Assembly (NCBI GenBank): GCA_019456145.1
Contig: VRUL01000002.1
Coordinates: forward strand, 186,001-250,000
Direction of reading: 5' to 3'
Length of the DNA stretch: 64,000 nucleotides
From: Planctomycetota bacterium
Lineage (GTDB): Bacteria > Planctomycetota > Phycisphaerae > Sedimentisphaerales > Anaerobacaceae
Below are positions 32,209 through 42,666 of the stretch, piece by piece. Under the pieces are notes generated by a model. It was not told the DNA's origin. It made no database searches and worked only from the letters and a program-made list of their open reading frames with translations. The position numbers and the translations under genes were made by a program. Each line of letters opens with the position of its first letter. Position 1 is the stretch's first letter.

Positions 32209-33243
32209 ATGCTAAAAAGAATAAAGGTTTTTTTTATCAGTATCTTTGTAATCTTCACAGTTCTTTTTTTTTCAATTTTACCATCCTGTAAACAAAGCCC
32301 CGGCCAAGACCAAAGGCAGGTGGTTTTGTATTGTTCGGTAGATCAGTCGATTGCTGAGCCGATTATAGCTGAATTTGAAAAACAGACTGGTATTAAAGTA
32401 TTAGCTCGCTTCGATACCGAGGCCAGCAAAACAGTCGGTCTTGTTCAGCGAATAAGGGCTGAAGCTGCCTCACCCATTGCCGATGTTTTCTGGTCGAGTG
32501 AAATTTTTCACACAATACGATTAGCACGTGAGGGGCTGCTTGCTCAGTATCATAGTGACCAAACTGAACATTGGCCCGCTAAATTAACTGACTCCAACGG
32601 TCGATGGTATGGCTTTGCCTTACGAGGCAGGGTTATAGCTTACAACACGGAAAGAGTTTCCAGCGATGATGCCCCACGCTCACTTGAGGACCTTCTTGAA
32701 AACAAATGGAAGGGACGCCTTGTTATGGCCAGACCTGAGTTTGGCACAACCGGTGGAGACGTAGCCAGTTGGTTTGCCCATTATGGCGGCGAGCGAGCGA
32801 AGAAAATTCTGCAACTCCTTAAAGCCAACAAAATACGTCTGGTTGATGGTAACAGCACCGCAGTAAGAATGATTGCTACGGGACAAGCGGACGTTTGTCT
32901 TACGGACACGGATGACGTTTACGCAGCCCAGCGAAATGGTTGGCCTATAGCGATGAACTATCTTAACCAGGGCGGTGATGGCCCATTGGCAATACCCAAT
33001 ACCGCTGCTGTTATCAAAGGAGGTCCTCATCCGGATGAAGCCAGGGAGTTAATGGATTTTCTTCTCAGCGAACGACTTGAAGAAATGTTAGCCCGAAGCG
33101 ATTCACATAATTCTCCGATACACCCATCATTAACCAGACAATTTGAGCAGTATGTTATCTCAAAACCTTTGGATGTGGATTACGAAAAGGTTGCCGACCA
33201 TCTGCCAACGGCTATTAAAACGGCAAGGGAGATCCTTCATTGA
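32209..33243 (+). CDS. Iron(III)-type ABC solute-binding lipoprotein
   Basis: The product has 344 residues. Signal with lipobox ILPSC (about 23-27). VVLYCSVDQSIAEPIIAEFEKQTGIKV, DVFWSSEIFHTIRLAREGLL, LLENKWKGRLVMARPEFGTTGGDV and a C-terminal MDFLLSERLEEML form the class-2 periplasmic-binding fold of the AfuA/FbpA ferric iron or 2-aminoethylphosphonate type. AGAAGG precedes the ATG. The permease gene begins within its last four bases, and a matching ATPase lies at the operon end (51223). Confidence 0.85.
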   Translation: MLKRIKVFFISIFVIFTVLFFSILPSCKQSPGQDQRQVVLYCSVDQSIAEPIIAEFEKQTGIKVLARFDTEASKTVGLVQRIRAEAASPIADVFWSSEIFHTIRLAREGLLAQYHSDQTEHWPAKLTDSNGRWYGFALRGRVIAYNTERVSSDDAPRSLEDLLENKWKGRLVMARPEFGTTGGDVASWFAHYGGERAKKILQLLKANKIRLVDGNSTAVRMIATGQADVCLTDTDDVYAAQRNGWPIAMNYLNQGGDGPLAIPNTAAVIKGGPHPDEARELMDFLLSERLEEMLARSDSHNSPIHPSLTRQFEQYVISKPLDVDYEKVADHLPTAIKTAREILH

Positions 33244-35711
33244 ACGGTGAAAAGGTCTCCATGTGGTTTCTGGCTACGGTTTCTCTGGTTCTGTGGTTAG
33301 TGGTAATCTTCATGCCTTTGCTTGTTCTTTTTGGGGAGGTGATATTTTCTGCTGAAAAAATAGAGCTCGGTGAAAGGTTCTTTGGATTAATGTTTCGTTC
33401 TTTTGCTTTGGCTGCGGTCATTGCCGCAGTATCGGTTTTGCTGGGTTACGTACCCGGCCGACTGCTTGGAACGTCACGAAAAGGTAAAGACTTGTTGCTG
33501 TTGTTACTGTTAATGCCTCTGGTTTTACCTCGATATGTACTCTACTACGCATGGACATTACTGCTAAGTCCAACCACTGACCTTGGCAGGTACTTTTCTA
33601 CTAATCCGGAACTTGCACGATTTGTCGGGACTTTTACATCGTCGATGGTGCTGGTTCTATGGTATTGGCCATTGGCCGGCTTGTTGATCGGCCAGGGGTG
33701 GCGAAATATAGACCGACAAATCTGGGACTGTGCCCGTCTGGATGCGAGCAATTTTCAGATATTCAAAAAAATAACCTTACCATTACTTGGGCGCTGTTTA
33801 TGTTTGGCCTTTGGAGTATGTTTTGTTTTGTCATTGTCGGAGTTTACTACTTTTCATCTTGCAGGCATCCAGACTATAGGTACTGAAATGGCGGTTTTGT
33901 ATGAGTTGACAGGTTCGGCAAGTGGCCTCATCAGAGTCGCCTGGCCTGTAATAATAGCAGCGTTTGTTCTTTCAATCGTTTTGGGGAAAAGTACGCGCTC
34001 GTGGGACCTGGCGTCTGCTCCTGTGGGTGCAATAGAATTAAAATCGCATAGATGGCGATGGGCTGTTCTATTTGTCCTGACTGCAGTTTCGCTGTTAATA
34101 CCGATAGTGCTGCTAATTGGCAATGTTACTAACACCGAGGCATTTGAAACATTTTTCAAACTTCATACGGATGAATTAGCCTGGTCACTGGCTATAGCTG
34201 TAGTCGCTGCCGTGGTCAGTTACTTGATAGCTTTCGGAGCCTTACTTTTGGAAAAAGTTACGAAAATTGGTTACATATTATACATAATTGTACTTACGAC
34301 AATATTTCTTGTGATGTTTGTCCCACCTTCACTTTTAGCAGTTTCTCTACTCAAAATCATGGCTATCTGTAATCTTCCGGTTTTCTTTCGCCAGAGTTGG
34401 TATATAGTTTCGGCCGGTCATGCGGCACGGTTTACTGGTATCGCCTTGATTCTGCTTATTTTAACCCGGGCATCTCACGAAAGACATCTCTCGGAAATGG
34501 CCTCAATAGATGGCGCGTCACCGTTAAAATCATGGTGGTACGTGCATTTGCCGCACACCTGGCGAATTTTTACAGGTGTTTTTCTTTTGATATTGATGTT
34601 TAGTGTCACGGAGTTATCTGCGACTATGGTTCTGTTACCTGCGGGTTTGCCCAACTTTGCTCAGCGATTGCTTAATCAAATGCATTACGCCCGAGACCAG
34701 CAGGTTATAGCTTCCTGTTTGATTTTGATTTGTTTGTTTTTCGTACTTACCGCTGCGTTGGTAGTGATCTTTCGCATAATAAGGACACTGCATTATTCGA
34801 CATTGGTGATGTTATGTGCGTCAATGCTCGTTCTGAGCGGATGCGACCACAAATCCAGTTCTGTTACAAATACCAAAGTTATCAATGCTTTTGGGCAAAC
34901 GGGACGGGGCCCGGGAGAATTTATTTATCCACGAGCCATCGATATTGCTTCTGATGGTTCACTTTTCATCGTGGACAAAACCGGTAGAATCCAGCGTTTA
35001 ACGGCTGATGGTGATTTTTTATCTGAGTTTCAAATGCCTCAGGTCCAGACAGGTAAACCTACGGGCCTTAGTTTTGCTCCGAATGGTAACCTTTACGTTG
35101 CTGATACACATTATCATCGCGTTGTTATCTTTTCTCCGGAGGGAAAAATCGTCGGTCAATTCGGAAAGTTCGGGCAGGATGAGGGCTTCTTCATCTATCC
35201 TACGGATGTTGCATTTTCCGGAGATGGCAGAATTTTCGTCAGTGAATACGGCGGCAATGACAGAATTAGTGTCTTTAGCGAGAAAGGAGATTTTCTGTAT
35301 TGCTTCGGTACTCCCGGTAATGGACAGGGTCAATTGTCTCGGCCGTCTGCTCTCTGTGTAGATCGCTCCGGCAAACGCCTTTATGTAGCCGACGCCTGCA
35401 ATCATCGAATAGCTATTTACAACTTCGATGGTAAGTTAGTCAAATATATCGGCTCTATTGGCCGTGAACCGGGCCAGCTTCGTTATCCCTACGATTTGGC
35501 ACTTTTACCTGATGGATGTATAGCTGTTTGCGAATATGGAAACAATCGCTTACAATTGTTTAGCCCCGACGGTAAGAGTCTCGGTGTTTATGGCCGACCA
35601 GGGCGCCAGTTGGGAGAATTAGCTTATCCCTGGGGCCTGGCTATTGATAGCAAAGGGCGAGTCTTCATCGTTGATGCCGGCAATAATCGGATTCAGGTAT
35701 GGAAGTTTTAG
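33240..35711 (+). CDS. ABC importer permease (duplicated membrane unit) fused to an NHL-repeat lipoprotein
   Basis: The product has 823 residues starting at TTG 33240, supported by AAGGGAG ahead and a four-base overlap with the previous stop. Residues 1-515 are a fused two-half permease with about 12 membrane helices of the FbpB type; EAA loops lie at IWDCARLDAS (about 161-170) and SEMASIDGAS (418-427). Residues 519-535 (HYSTLVMLCASMLVLSGC) are a complete lipoprotein signal with Cys535. Residues 545-823 are about six NHL repeats (YPRAIDIASDGSLFIVD, VADACNHRIAIYNFDG, VDAGNNRIQVWKF) forming a beta-propeller. The bases are continuous with no stop, so two once-separate genes appear to have merged. 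Confidence 0.85.
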   Translation: MNGEKVSMWFLATVSLVLWLVVIFMPLLVLFGEVIFSAEKIELGERFFGLMFRSFALAAVIAAVSVLLGYVPGRLLGTSRKGKDLLLLLLLMPLVLPRYVLYYAWTLLLSPTTDLGRYFSTNPELARFVGTFTSSMVLVLWYWPLAGLLIGQGWRNIDRQIWDCARLDASNFQIFKKITLPLLGRCLCLAFGVCFVLSLSEFTTFHLAGIQTIGTEMAVLYELTGSASGLIRVAWPVIIAAFVLSIVLGKSTRSWDLASAPVGAIELKSHRWRWAVLFVLTAVSLLIPIVLLIGNVTNTEAFETFFKLHTDELAWSLAIAVVAAVVSYLIAFGALLLEKVTKIGYILYIIVLTTIFLVMFVPPSLLAVSLLKIMAICNLPVFFRQSWYIVSAGHAARFTGIALILLILTRASHERHLSEMASIDGASPLKSWWYVHLPHTWRIFTGVFLLILMFSVTELSATMVLLPAGLPNFAQRLLNQMHYARDQQVIASCLILICLFFVLTAALVVIFRIIRTLHYSTLVMLCASMLVLSGCDHKSSSVTNTKVINAFGQTGRGPGEFIYPRAIDIASDGSLFIVDKTGRIQRLTADGDFLSEFQMPQVQTGKPTGLSFAPNGNLYVADTHYHRVVIFSPEGKIVGQFGKFGQDEGFFIYPTDVAFSGDGRIFVSEYGGNDRISVFSEKGDFLYCFGTPGNGQGQLSRPSALCVDRSGKRLYVADACNHRIAIYNFDGKLVKYIGSIGREPGQLRYPYDLALLPDGCIAVCEYGNNRLQLFSPDGKSLGVYGRPGRQLGELAYPWGLAIDSKGRVFIVDAGNNRIQVWKF

Positions 35712-38665
35712 CTGCAACATACAGATTCTATTTTGCTCAGCCCTGGTGGTTGACAGCAGGGGTTCTATTGGTGCCGGTCGTATGGCTGGCGCAACGTTAT
35801 CTTACGGCCTTGGGCCCGATACGCCGTACGTTGGCTATTATCCTGCGCTGCATGCTTATAATCATTCTTATTGCCTTACTGGCCAGGCTCACTCGAACGA
35901 AAAAAAACGAGCAGCTTACCGTAATCGTGGTAATTGATCGCAGTCTATCCATTCCTGCTCACCTCCAACAGGCCAGTCTCGATTATCTTTCACAGGCCCT
36001 GGTCAACAAGCCCTCCGGTGACCAATTAGCTGTCGTTGATATTGCCGAAGCGGCCAGTATTTCAAAATTGCCTTCGGGTGACGTCACTATCCGTCAGCGT
36101 AACACCACTCTTAACGGTCAACAAACCAAGTTGGCCGACGGTATTCAAATGGCTATGGCAATCGCTCCGCCGAATACCGCGGTCAGAATATTACTTATCA
36201 GCGAAGGAAATGAAACTGCCGGTGACCTGAAAGAGGCTGCACGAATCGCTGCGATCAATAGAATTCCTATCGATGTACTGCCTCTTCGATATGAATATGA
36301 CAGGGAAGTAATTTTCAAACGTCTGGCTGCTCCAACCAGGGCAAGGAGCGGCCAAACGGTTTCTCTCAGATTCATTCTCAATAGTACTGCAAAGACCAGG
36401 GGTAAATTGTTCTTAAACCTCAATGGCAAAACCGTTGACCTTGACCCCGAATCTCCGGACATTGCTGCATCTGTAGATTTAAAACCGGGCACCAACGTAA
36501 AAACTGTATCGCTGCCGGTGGGGACAAGGGGGATGCATGAGTTTGAAGCTATTTTTGTTCCCGATGATCCCGAAGATGACAGAATCTCACAAAACAATCA
36601 CGCCACTGCTTTGACGTTCGTTGCCGGCCCCGGCCATGTTTTGGTAGTTGATGCAGATGGTTCGGCTGGGGTGGCGTTGACTAAGATTCTTCAAGACAGC
36701 GACATTGACGCCAAGTATTGTCCTGTAGCTGAAGTTCCGGATAGTCTGGCAAGACTAATGGACACCGATTCGGTCATTCTAACCAATACTGATTGCAGCA
36801 ACTTTACCTATCAGCAGCAGGAAATGTTTTGTCGCTATGTCACTGAGCTTGGCGGTGGACTGATCATGGTAGGTGGGCCCGAATCCTTTGGTGCAGGTGG
36901 ATGGTTAGGCTCGCCTGTAGCCGAAATACTTCCGGTAGATTTGGACCCACCTCAGAAAAAGCAATTGCCAAAAGGAGCTTTGGTGTTGATTATGCACTCG
37001 TGCGAAATGCCACAGGGTAATCTTTGGGGCGAAAGGATTGCCATTGCCGCGGTAAAAACTTTAAGCAGACTGGATTTGGTTGGTATCCTCGCCTACAACT
37101 GGCAGGGAAGCGGCGATTGGGTATATCCACTGTCGGCGGTTGGTGACAAACAGGCGGTAATTTCCGCCGTCAAGCAAATGCAGATAGGCGATATGCCTGA
37201 TCTTGGTGCTCATCTGCAGCAGGCCTATGATAAACTAAAAGATTGTGATGCAGCTCAAAAGCATATCATAGTTATTAGTGATGGGGACCCCCAGCCACCC
37301 ACTACCCAGTTATTGAATCAACTCAAACAGGCAGAGATTACCTGCACTGGTGTTGCTGTTTTTCCACACTCACAGGCGGATGTACAGAGTTTAATCCGTG
37401 TTGCCCAACTGACGGGTGGAAGGTTTTATGACGTAAAAGATCCCCAACAGTTACCCCAGATATTTATCAAAGAAGCACAGGTGGTCCGTCGCACTCTGAT
37501 TATCGAGGAAACTTTTTCTCCCCAGATAGTTTATACTCTCAGCGAGATAACCCAAGGGTTATCCGGTCCGCTGCCTAACCTTGACGGCTATGTATTAACC
37601 GGTCCAAAAGGCGGTCTGAATCAAGTCATTATTACCAGTAACCAGGCTGACCCAATACTTGCCACCTGTCAGGCAGGACTCGGTCGATGCGTAGCTTTCA
37701 CCAGCTCAGTCGACAGCCGATGGGCGTCAAGCTGGCTTGCCTGGCCCGGCAGGATGAGATTCTGGGAGCAAACAGTTCGTTGGGCCGCTAAACCTGGACA
37801 ATCATCCGATTGTGAAGTTTTAGTAGATGTACAGGGCCGCCAGGTTAATATCAATGTCGAAGCAATAGATGCTAAAGGCATTTTTATGCAGTTTGCATAC
37901 ATTGATGCGCAAGTGATAGAACCAGATATGTCAACGCGCTTGCTTGAGTTAACTCAAGTCGGACCGGGCCAGTTCAAGGGCCGGTTTCAAGCTGCTGTTT
38001 CAGGCAGTTACATTGTAAACCTACGTTATAGAAAACTCGCAGAAACAAAGACGCATCTTATGCAGACACCGGTAACGGTTCCTTTTGCACCTGAGTTTCG
38101 TGACCTTGTAGACAATGCAGCTTTGTTAGCGGAAGTTACCGCTATTACGGGCGGCCGTATTTTAAGCTCTGACCCAACCCAGACCAACCTCTTTGATTAT
38201 TCAGGTTTAAAATTCCCGGAAACTCAACTACCAATGACCCGTCTGTTAATGTTGATTTGGCTGACCGTTTTTCTGCTGGATGTGGCTGTGAGAAGAATTG
38301 CACTGGACATTCGAGCTATGGCCAAGCGCGTTACTTCTTTTGTCCGGCGGCCCCTGGCCGAACGTAAGGCAGACAAGAACCTTGAACGCCTCCGCCTTAC
38401 CCAAAAGAAACTTCGTGAACAACTCTCCCCTTCCGACGAGGCGCTTGCCTCCAGACGATATAAAGCCGACGAAGCGTTTTCTGGTGATTTACCGAAAGCT
38501 CAAGCACCATTGCAAAGCGATGTGACGACCGAAGAACCACCGGAGAAACCTGAACCGCTAAAAACAGATACGCAAGAAGATCAATCACATATTCAACAGC
38601 TTCTCAAAGCCAAACGAAAGGCTACTGAACAACGAAAAGACAGCAAAATGGAAAATAATGAATAG
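35699..38665 (+). CDS. Large VWA / glutamine-amidotransferase-like membrane protein
   Basis: The product has 988 residues, overlapping the previous gene by 13 bases. Two N-terminal membrane helices, a first VWA-like domain beginning VIVVIDRSLSIPAHLQQ (about 75-210), a beta domain, an amidotransferase-like Rossmann unit (about 315-420; LGGGLIMVGGPESFGAGGWL) without an evident catalytic Cys, a second VWA-like part (VLIMHSCEMP...VVISDGDPQPPTT), a beta region and a last helix (about 845-862), then a charged cytosolic tail. This is the layout of large planctomycete membrane proteins next to MoxR/DUF58. Probably a scaffold on the outer face of the membrane working with the MoxR ATPase. Confidence 0.8.
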   Translation: MEVLAATYRFYFAQPWWLTAGVLLVPVVWLAQRYLTALGPIRRTLAIILRCMLIIILIALLARLTRTKKNEQLTVIVVIDRSLSIPAHLQQASLDYLSQALVNKPSGDQLAVVDIAEAASISKLPSGDVTIRQRNTTLNGQQTKLADGIQMAMAIAPPNTAVRILLISEGNETAGDLKEAARIAAINRIPIDVLPLRYEYDREVIFKRLAAPTRARSGQTVSLRFILNSTAKTRGKLFLNLNGKTVDLDPESPDIAASVDLKPGTNVKTVSLPVGTRGMHEFEAIFVPDDPEDDRISQNNHATALTFVAGPGHVLVVDADGSAGVALTKILQDSDIDAKYCPVAEVPDSLARLMDTDSVILTNTDCSNFTYQQQEMFCRYVTELGGGLIMVGGPESFGAGGWLGSPVAEILPVDLDPPQKKQLPKGALVLIMHSCEMPQGNLWGERIAIAAVKTLSRLDLVGILAYNWQGSGDWVYPLSAVGDKQAVISAVKQMQIGDMPDLGAHLQQAYDKLKDCDAAQKHIIVISDGDPQPPTTQLLNQLKQAEITCTGVAVFPHSQADVQSLIRVAQLTGGRFYDVKDPQQLPQIFIKEAQVVRRTLIIEETFSPQIVYTLSEITQGLSGPLPNLDGYVLTGPKGGLNQVIITSNQADPILATCQAGLGRCVAFTSSVDSRWASSWLAWPGRMRFWEQTVRWAAKPGQSSDCEVLVDVQGRQVNINVEAIDAKGIFMQFAYIDAQVIEPDMSTRLLELTQVGPGQFKGRFQAAVSGSYIVNLRYRKLAETKTHLMQTPVTVPFAPEFRDLVDNAALLAEVTAITGGRILSSDPTQTNLFDYSGLKFPETQLPMTRLLMLIWLTVFLLDVAVRRIALDIRAMAKRVTSFVRRPLAERKADKNLERLRLTQKKLREQLSPSDEALASRRYKADEAFSGDLPKAQAPLQSDVTTEEPPEKPEPLKTDTQEDQSHIQQLLKAKRKATEQRKDSKMENNE

Positions 38666-38684
38666 TTACAAAGGAGAGATAGCT

Positions 38685-39710
38685 ATGTCAGGAACTAAGA
38701 AAGATGTTGAAAAACAATGTCATGAATTTCGTCAAATGTTTGATTCACTTCGTGGTGAGATTGGTAAAGTTATCGTAGGACACGAAAGAATTGTGGACAA
38801 TGTGCTCATTTGCTTGTTCTGTGGAGGGCATGTTCTCCTTGAAGGAGTGCCGGGATTGGGCAAGACGCTATTGGTGCGTACGCTCAGTTCTGCTCTTACG
38901 CTGGAGTTTCGGCGAATTCAGTTTACACCTGATTTGATGCCTGCGGACATTATTGGTACTAACATCGTTATGGAAGATCAGGCTACCGGCAAGCGCCACT
39001 TCCAGTATCAGAGGGGGCCCATCTTTGGACAGATCATTCTGGCCGACGAGGTCAACCGGGCCACTCCCAAAACTCAATCAGCAATGCTCGAGGCGATGCA
39101 GGAGCATACAGTGACCAGTGGTGGACAAATTCATAAGCTGCCCGAACCGTTCATGGTCCTGGCCACTCAGAACCCTATTGAGCAGGAAGGAACCTATCCT
39201 CTCCCGGAGGCGCAGCTGGACCGGTTTTTCTTCAAATCACTTGTCCAGTACAGTAATCGCGAGGAACTGGGCACTATACTTGACCGTACTACTACCGCCG
39301 AGAATCCGAAAGCCAAAGCAATTATTGATGCTAAGCAGATAATTGCATCTCAGGAACTGGTCAAGCGTGTTGCTGTCGCGCCGCATGTGCAGGACTACGC
39401 TATTCGCCTCGTATTAGCCACGCATCCCGGGGGGGAATTTGCCCCTGAAATAACTAACCAATTTATTCGTTTTGGCTCTTCGCCGCGTGGCGTTCAGGCC
39501 CTTATCCTGTCTGCTAAGGTCCGTGCCATGCTTGATGAGCGTTATCATATCAGTTTCTCGGATGTTAGTGATTCAGTTCTGCCGGCCCTGCGTCACCGCA
39601 TTCTGCTGAACTTCGAAGGCCAAGCCGAAGGCATACAAAACGACGATATACTCAATCAAATCTTACAGTATACCCCTAAAACCATGGAGAAAAGTATTAA
39701 TGTACCATAA
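38685..39710 (+). CDS. MoxR-family AAA+ ATPase
   Basis: The product has 341 residues from the ATG at 38685 (AAAGGAGAG ahead). Walker A GVPGLGKT at 54-61, Walker B ILADEVNRATPK, sensor 1 ATQNPIEQEGTYPLPEAQLDRFF and the C-terminal lid are all typical. MoxR ATPases act as chaperones that mature or load VWA-containing partners, which here are the flanking DUF58 and VWA genes. Confidence 0.95.
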   Translation: MSGTKKDVEKQCHEFRQMFDSLRGEIGKVIVGHERIVDNVLICLFCGGHVLLEGVPGLGKTLLVRTLSSALTLEFRRIQFTPDLMPADIIGTNIVMEDQATGKRHFQYQRGPIFGQIILADEVNRATPKTQSAMLEAMQEHTVTSGGQIHKLPEPFMVLATQNPIEQEGTYPLPEAQLDRFFFKSLVQYSNREELGTILDRTTTAENPKAKAIIDAKQIIASQELVKRVAVAPHVQDYAIRLVLATHPGGEFAPEITNQFIRFGSSPRGVQALILSAKVRAMLDERYHISFSDVSDSVLPALRHRILLNFEGQAEGIQNDDILNQILQYTPKTMEKSINVP

Positions 39711-39731
39711 GAATAGAGGTGCCGTATTGCT

Positions 39732-40646
39732 ATGAACCGGATAAAAACAGCTACACACCGAAGGCGATTGACAGAACTGCTGGATCCTGATTTCATGTCC
39801 CGCCTGGATTCACTTGATCTTCTCAGCCGTAAAATACTGAAAAGTAAACTTCAGGGTGAACGTCGTTCCAAGCGCCGCGGTCAGAGTGTGGAATTCGCCG
39901 ACCATCGTCCTTATGTCGCCGGTGATGACCTTCGTTTCGTGGATTGGAACATTTATGGACGCCTGGAGCAGTTGTTCCTTAAACTATTCCTGGAAGAACA
40001 GGACCTGACAATTCATATAGTAATCGATATCAGTGCTTCATTGAGTTTAGGAGAACCTGCAAAGGAACTCTTCATCAAGAAGTTGGCCGCGGCTTTAGGA
40101 TACGTCAGCCTGGTCAACAACAATCGCCTGACTATCAGCTCCTTTTCCGAGGGTGTGAAAGGTCAGCTAAAAAATATGCGAGGACGAAACTATATAGGCG
40201 CCATGGCGGAATTTCTTCTAACCTCTGATTGCGAGGGACCTTCGCATTTCGATAGTAGCTGCCGGCAACTGGTTGCCGGACGGACAGGCTCCGGGATTAT
40301 GATTGTATTGTCTGATTTCCTGTTTAAGGAAGGTCTTGACACCGGCCTGCGCCGCCTAATCAGCAGGCAATACGATTTGTACGTTATACAGGTGCTCTCT
40401 CCAGAGGAACTTGCACCTGAAATTACCGGTGACTTGAAACTTGTGGATATTGAAGATGATGATACGGCGGAGATTACTATAAGTGGTGCGCTTTTGAAGT
40501 ATTACAAACGAAACATTACTGCTTATTGTAATGAGTTAAAAGAATTTTGTGCGCGCCGCGGGGCTGCGTATGTCCTTGCAAATAGTGCCGACTCTGTTGA
40601 GTCGCTAACGCTGAACTATCTGCGGCGAATACGTCTGCTGCGTTAG
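39732..40646 (+). CDS. DUF58 (VWA-like) protein
   Basis: The product has 304 residues. KRRGQSVEFADHRPYVAGDDLRFVDWNIYGR (about 46-76) is the DUF58 signature, followed by a VWA-like core with IVIDISASLSLGEP (DxSxS of a MIDAS site) and GIMIVLSDFLFKEG. It is the usual partner of MoxR. GAGGTG precedes the ATG. Confidence 0.95.
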   Translation: MNRIKTATHRRRLTELLDPDFMSRLDSLDLLSRKILKSKLQGERRSKRRGQSVEFADHRPYVAGDDLRFVDWNIYGRLEQLFLKLFLEEQDLTIHIVIDISASLSLGEPAKELFIKKLAAALGYVSLVNNNRLTISSFSEGVKGQLKNMRGRNYIGAMAEFLLTSDCEGPSHFDSSCRQLVAGRTGSGIMIVLSDFLFKEGLDTGLRRLISRQYDLYVIQVLSPEELAPEITGDLKLVDIEDDDTAEITISGALLKYYKRNITAYCNELKEFCARRGAAYVLANSADSVESLTLNYLRRIRLLR

Positions 40647-40666
40647 TCTTTTACCGGGATTTGATT

Positions 40667-42634
40667 ATGGAATGGCTTACACCATTAACAGCTCTTTATG
40701 CCGCGGCAGCAACCTTACCTCTGCTGCTGCTTCTGTACTTCTTAAAGCTTAAACGCCGCGAGCAGATTATATCGAGCACTTTGCTGTGGAAACGAGCCAT
40801 TCAAGATTTGCAGGTCAATGCACCGTTTCAAAAATTAAGGCGAAACATTTTACTTCTGCTGCAACTGCTGATGCTGCTGGCTATTTTACTTGCGCTCGCC
40901 GGGCCGATACTGTCATTAACCACAGGACCATCCCGTCGGTTTGTATTGCTGATAGACCGATCTGCCAGCATGAGTGCCAATGACATTGAACCAACGCGTC
41001 TCGATGCTGCCAAAAAACAGGCAGGCACATTTGTTGAATCTCTGCGTGGTAAGACTTTTTTCTCATTGAAAGATGAGTCCGACCAGGTAATGATTATTGC
41101 CTTCGATGATCATGCCAAGGTAATGTGTAACTTCACTTCCGACAAGCACCAGCTGCACTCTACCATAGAAGCAATAACCGCTGGTGATGGCGGCTCGACT
41201 TTAGCTGAAGCGATAGTAGTCGCCCGGGCCTTTGCCCAGTCGCCCGGTACCGAAGCCAATAATCGTAGCGCAGAAACACCCGCTCAACTGATATTATTCA
41301 GTGATGGGAGAATCCGCGATGTAGAGCAGATAGCGGTTGGTACGGGCGAGCTGATTTTCAACTGTATAGGGAAGTCTCAACAAAATATCGCCATAACCGC
41401 TATGCAGGCCCGCAGGTCTTATGAAGATCCTGACGAAATAAGTGTTTTTGCAACCATAGCCAACTATGATACTGAAGAAACGACCTGTGATGTGCAGCTC
41501 AGTATAAACGATAATGTTCAGGCCATAAAAGCTGTCACTATTCCACCGCAAAAAACGAGCGACACTGGTGTTGCTGCTCAACCCGGCAAAGTATCAATTG
41601 ATTTTTCCTTATCTCATGTGGACCCTGGAGTGCTTGAAGTAAGACAGCTACAGCCTGACGCATTAGCTTGTGATGATGCAGCCTGGGCCATTCTATCACC
41701 TCCCAGGAAACTTACAGTCCTTCTTGTTACTGCCGGTAATGTAGTGCTTGAGTCAGCACTAAAAGCATGTCCGCTTGCAGGGCTGGAACTATGTTCTCCG
41801 GATGAATTTGAGGTGATGGACTTTGGAACCATTAGCGTCGAACAGCCCTACGATGTTATTGTATTGGATAATCACATACCCGCTCAACTGCCTAAATGCC
41901 GCTATCTGGTTTTTGGTCATCCGCCGGAAGGTATCGATGTATTGGTTCCTGAGCAACTGGAAAACCAGGTCATTGTAGATTGGCGGCCAAGGCATCCTGT
42001 GTTGAAGTATGTCAATCTAATGAACCTTTTTGCAGCTAAGTGTTTTAAAATAACCTTACCTCGCGATGCAGAAACCTTAGCTGAGTTCGGCCAGAGCCCT
42101 GCCCTGGCACTGGTTCGGCGCAAAGGGAGTATCTTTTTGCTTGCCGGCTTCGATATCCTGCAAACCAATTGGCCATTCGAACCAAGCTTTATCTTGTTCT
42201 GTTACAACGCCACTGCTTTTCTTGGAACCCAAGCCGGACAAAACCAGGAAACTAACCTGCAGGTAGGTCAACCTATTATAGTTGAAGGTCTTGCACCGGA
42301 AACTCCGGCTGAAGTTAGTGGTCCTGGATTTTCCGGCAATGAGATCAAAGCCAACGCCGCGGGTACCATTCGTTTCCCCGGTATCGATAAGGTCGGTGTG
42401 TACGGTTTGAAGGTCCCTGAGCAACCACTTAGGCTCTTTGCTGTCAATCTCCTTGATTCACAGGAAAGTAATATCGAACCTATGCGGGAAATTATCCTCT
42501 CAGGACAAGCGATTCAGGCTCAAGATAATCCTATAAGCCGGTCGAATCTGCCGTTATGGCCGTTCCTTGTAGGAATAGCTTTAATCCTTGCGTTGCTGGA
42601 ATGGTTAATATACAATTCCAAGGTGAGGATTTAA
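40667..42634 (+). CDS. BatA-like VWA membrane protein
   Basis: The product has 655 residues from the ATG at 40667. The N-terminus (LYAAAATLPLLLLLYFLKLKRRE) and second helix (LLLLQLLMLLAILLALAGP) are the BatA/aerotolerance type. The VWA domain follows with FVLLIDRSASMSANDIEPTRLDAAK (MIDAS DRSAS) and LILFSDGRIRDV. A beta-rich extracytoplasmic region leads to a final membrane helix (WPFLVGIALILALLEWLIYN) and a few cytosolic residues. It completes the MoxR-DUF58-VWA trio. Confidence 0.9.
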   Translation: MEWLTPLTALYAAAATLPLLLLLYFLKLKRREQIISSTLLWKRAIQDLQVNAPFQKLRRNILLLLQLLMLLAILLALAGPILSLTTGPSRRFVLLIDRSASMSANDIEPTRLDAAKKQAGTFVESLRGKTFFSLKDESDQVMIIAFDDHAKVMCNFTSDKHQLHSTIEAITAGDGGSTLAEAIVVARAFAQSPGTEANNRSAETPAQLILFSDGRIRDVEQIAVGTGELIFNCIGKSQQNIAITAMQARRSYEDPDEISVFATIANYDTEETTCDVQLSINDNVQAIKAVTIPPQKTSDTGVAAQPGKVSIDFSLSHVDPGVLEVRQLQPDALACDDAAWAILSPPRKLTVLLVTAGNVVLESALKACPLAGLELCSPDEFEVMDFGTISVEQPYDVIVLDNHIPAQLPKCRYLVFGHPPEGIDVLVPEQLENQVIVDWRPRHPVLKYVNLMNLFAAKCFKITLPRDAETLAEFGQSPALALVRRKGSIFLLAGFDILQTNWPFEPSFILFCYNATAFLGTQAGQNQETNLQVGQPIIVEGLAPETPAEVSGPGFSGNEIKANAAGTIRFPGIDKVGVYGLKVPEQPLRLFAVNLLDSQESNIEPMREIILSGQAIQAQDNPISRSNLPLWPFLVGIALILALLEWLIYNSKVRI

Positions 42635-42666
42635 TATGTAAATGTTATTTGTAGCGAGGGTTACAG

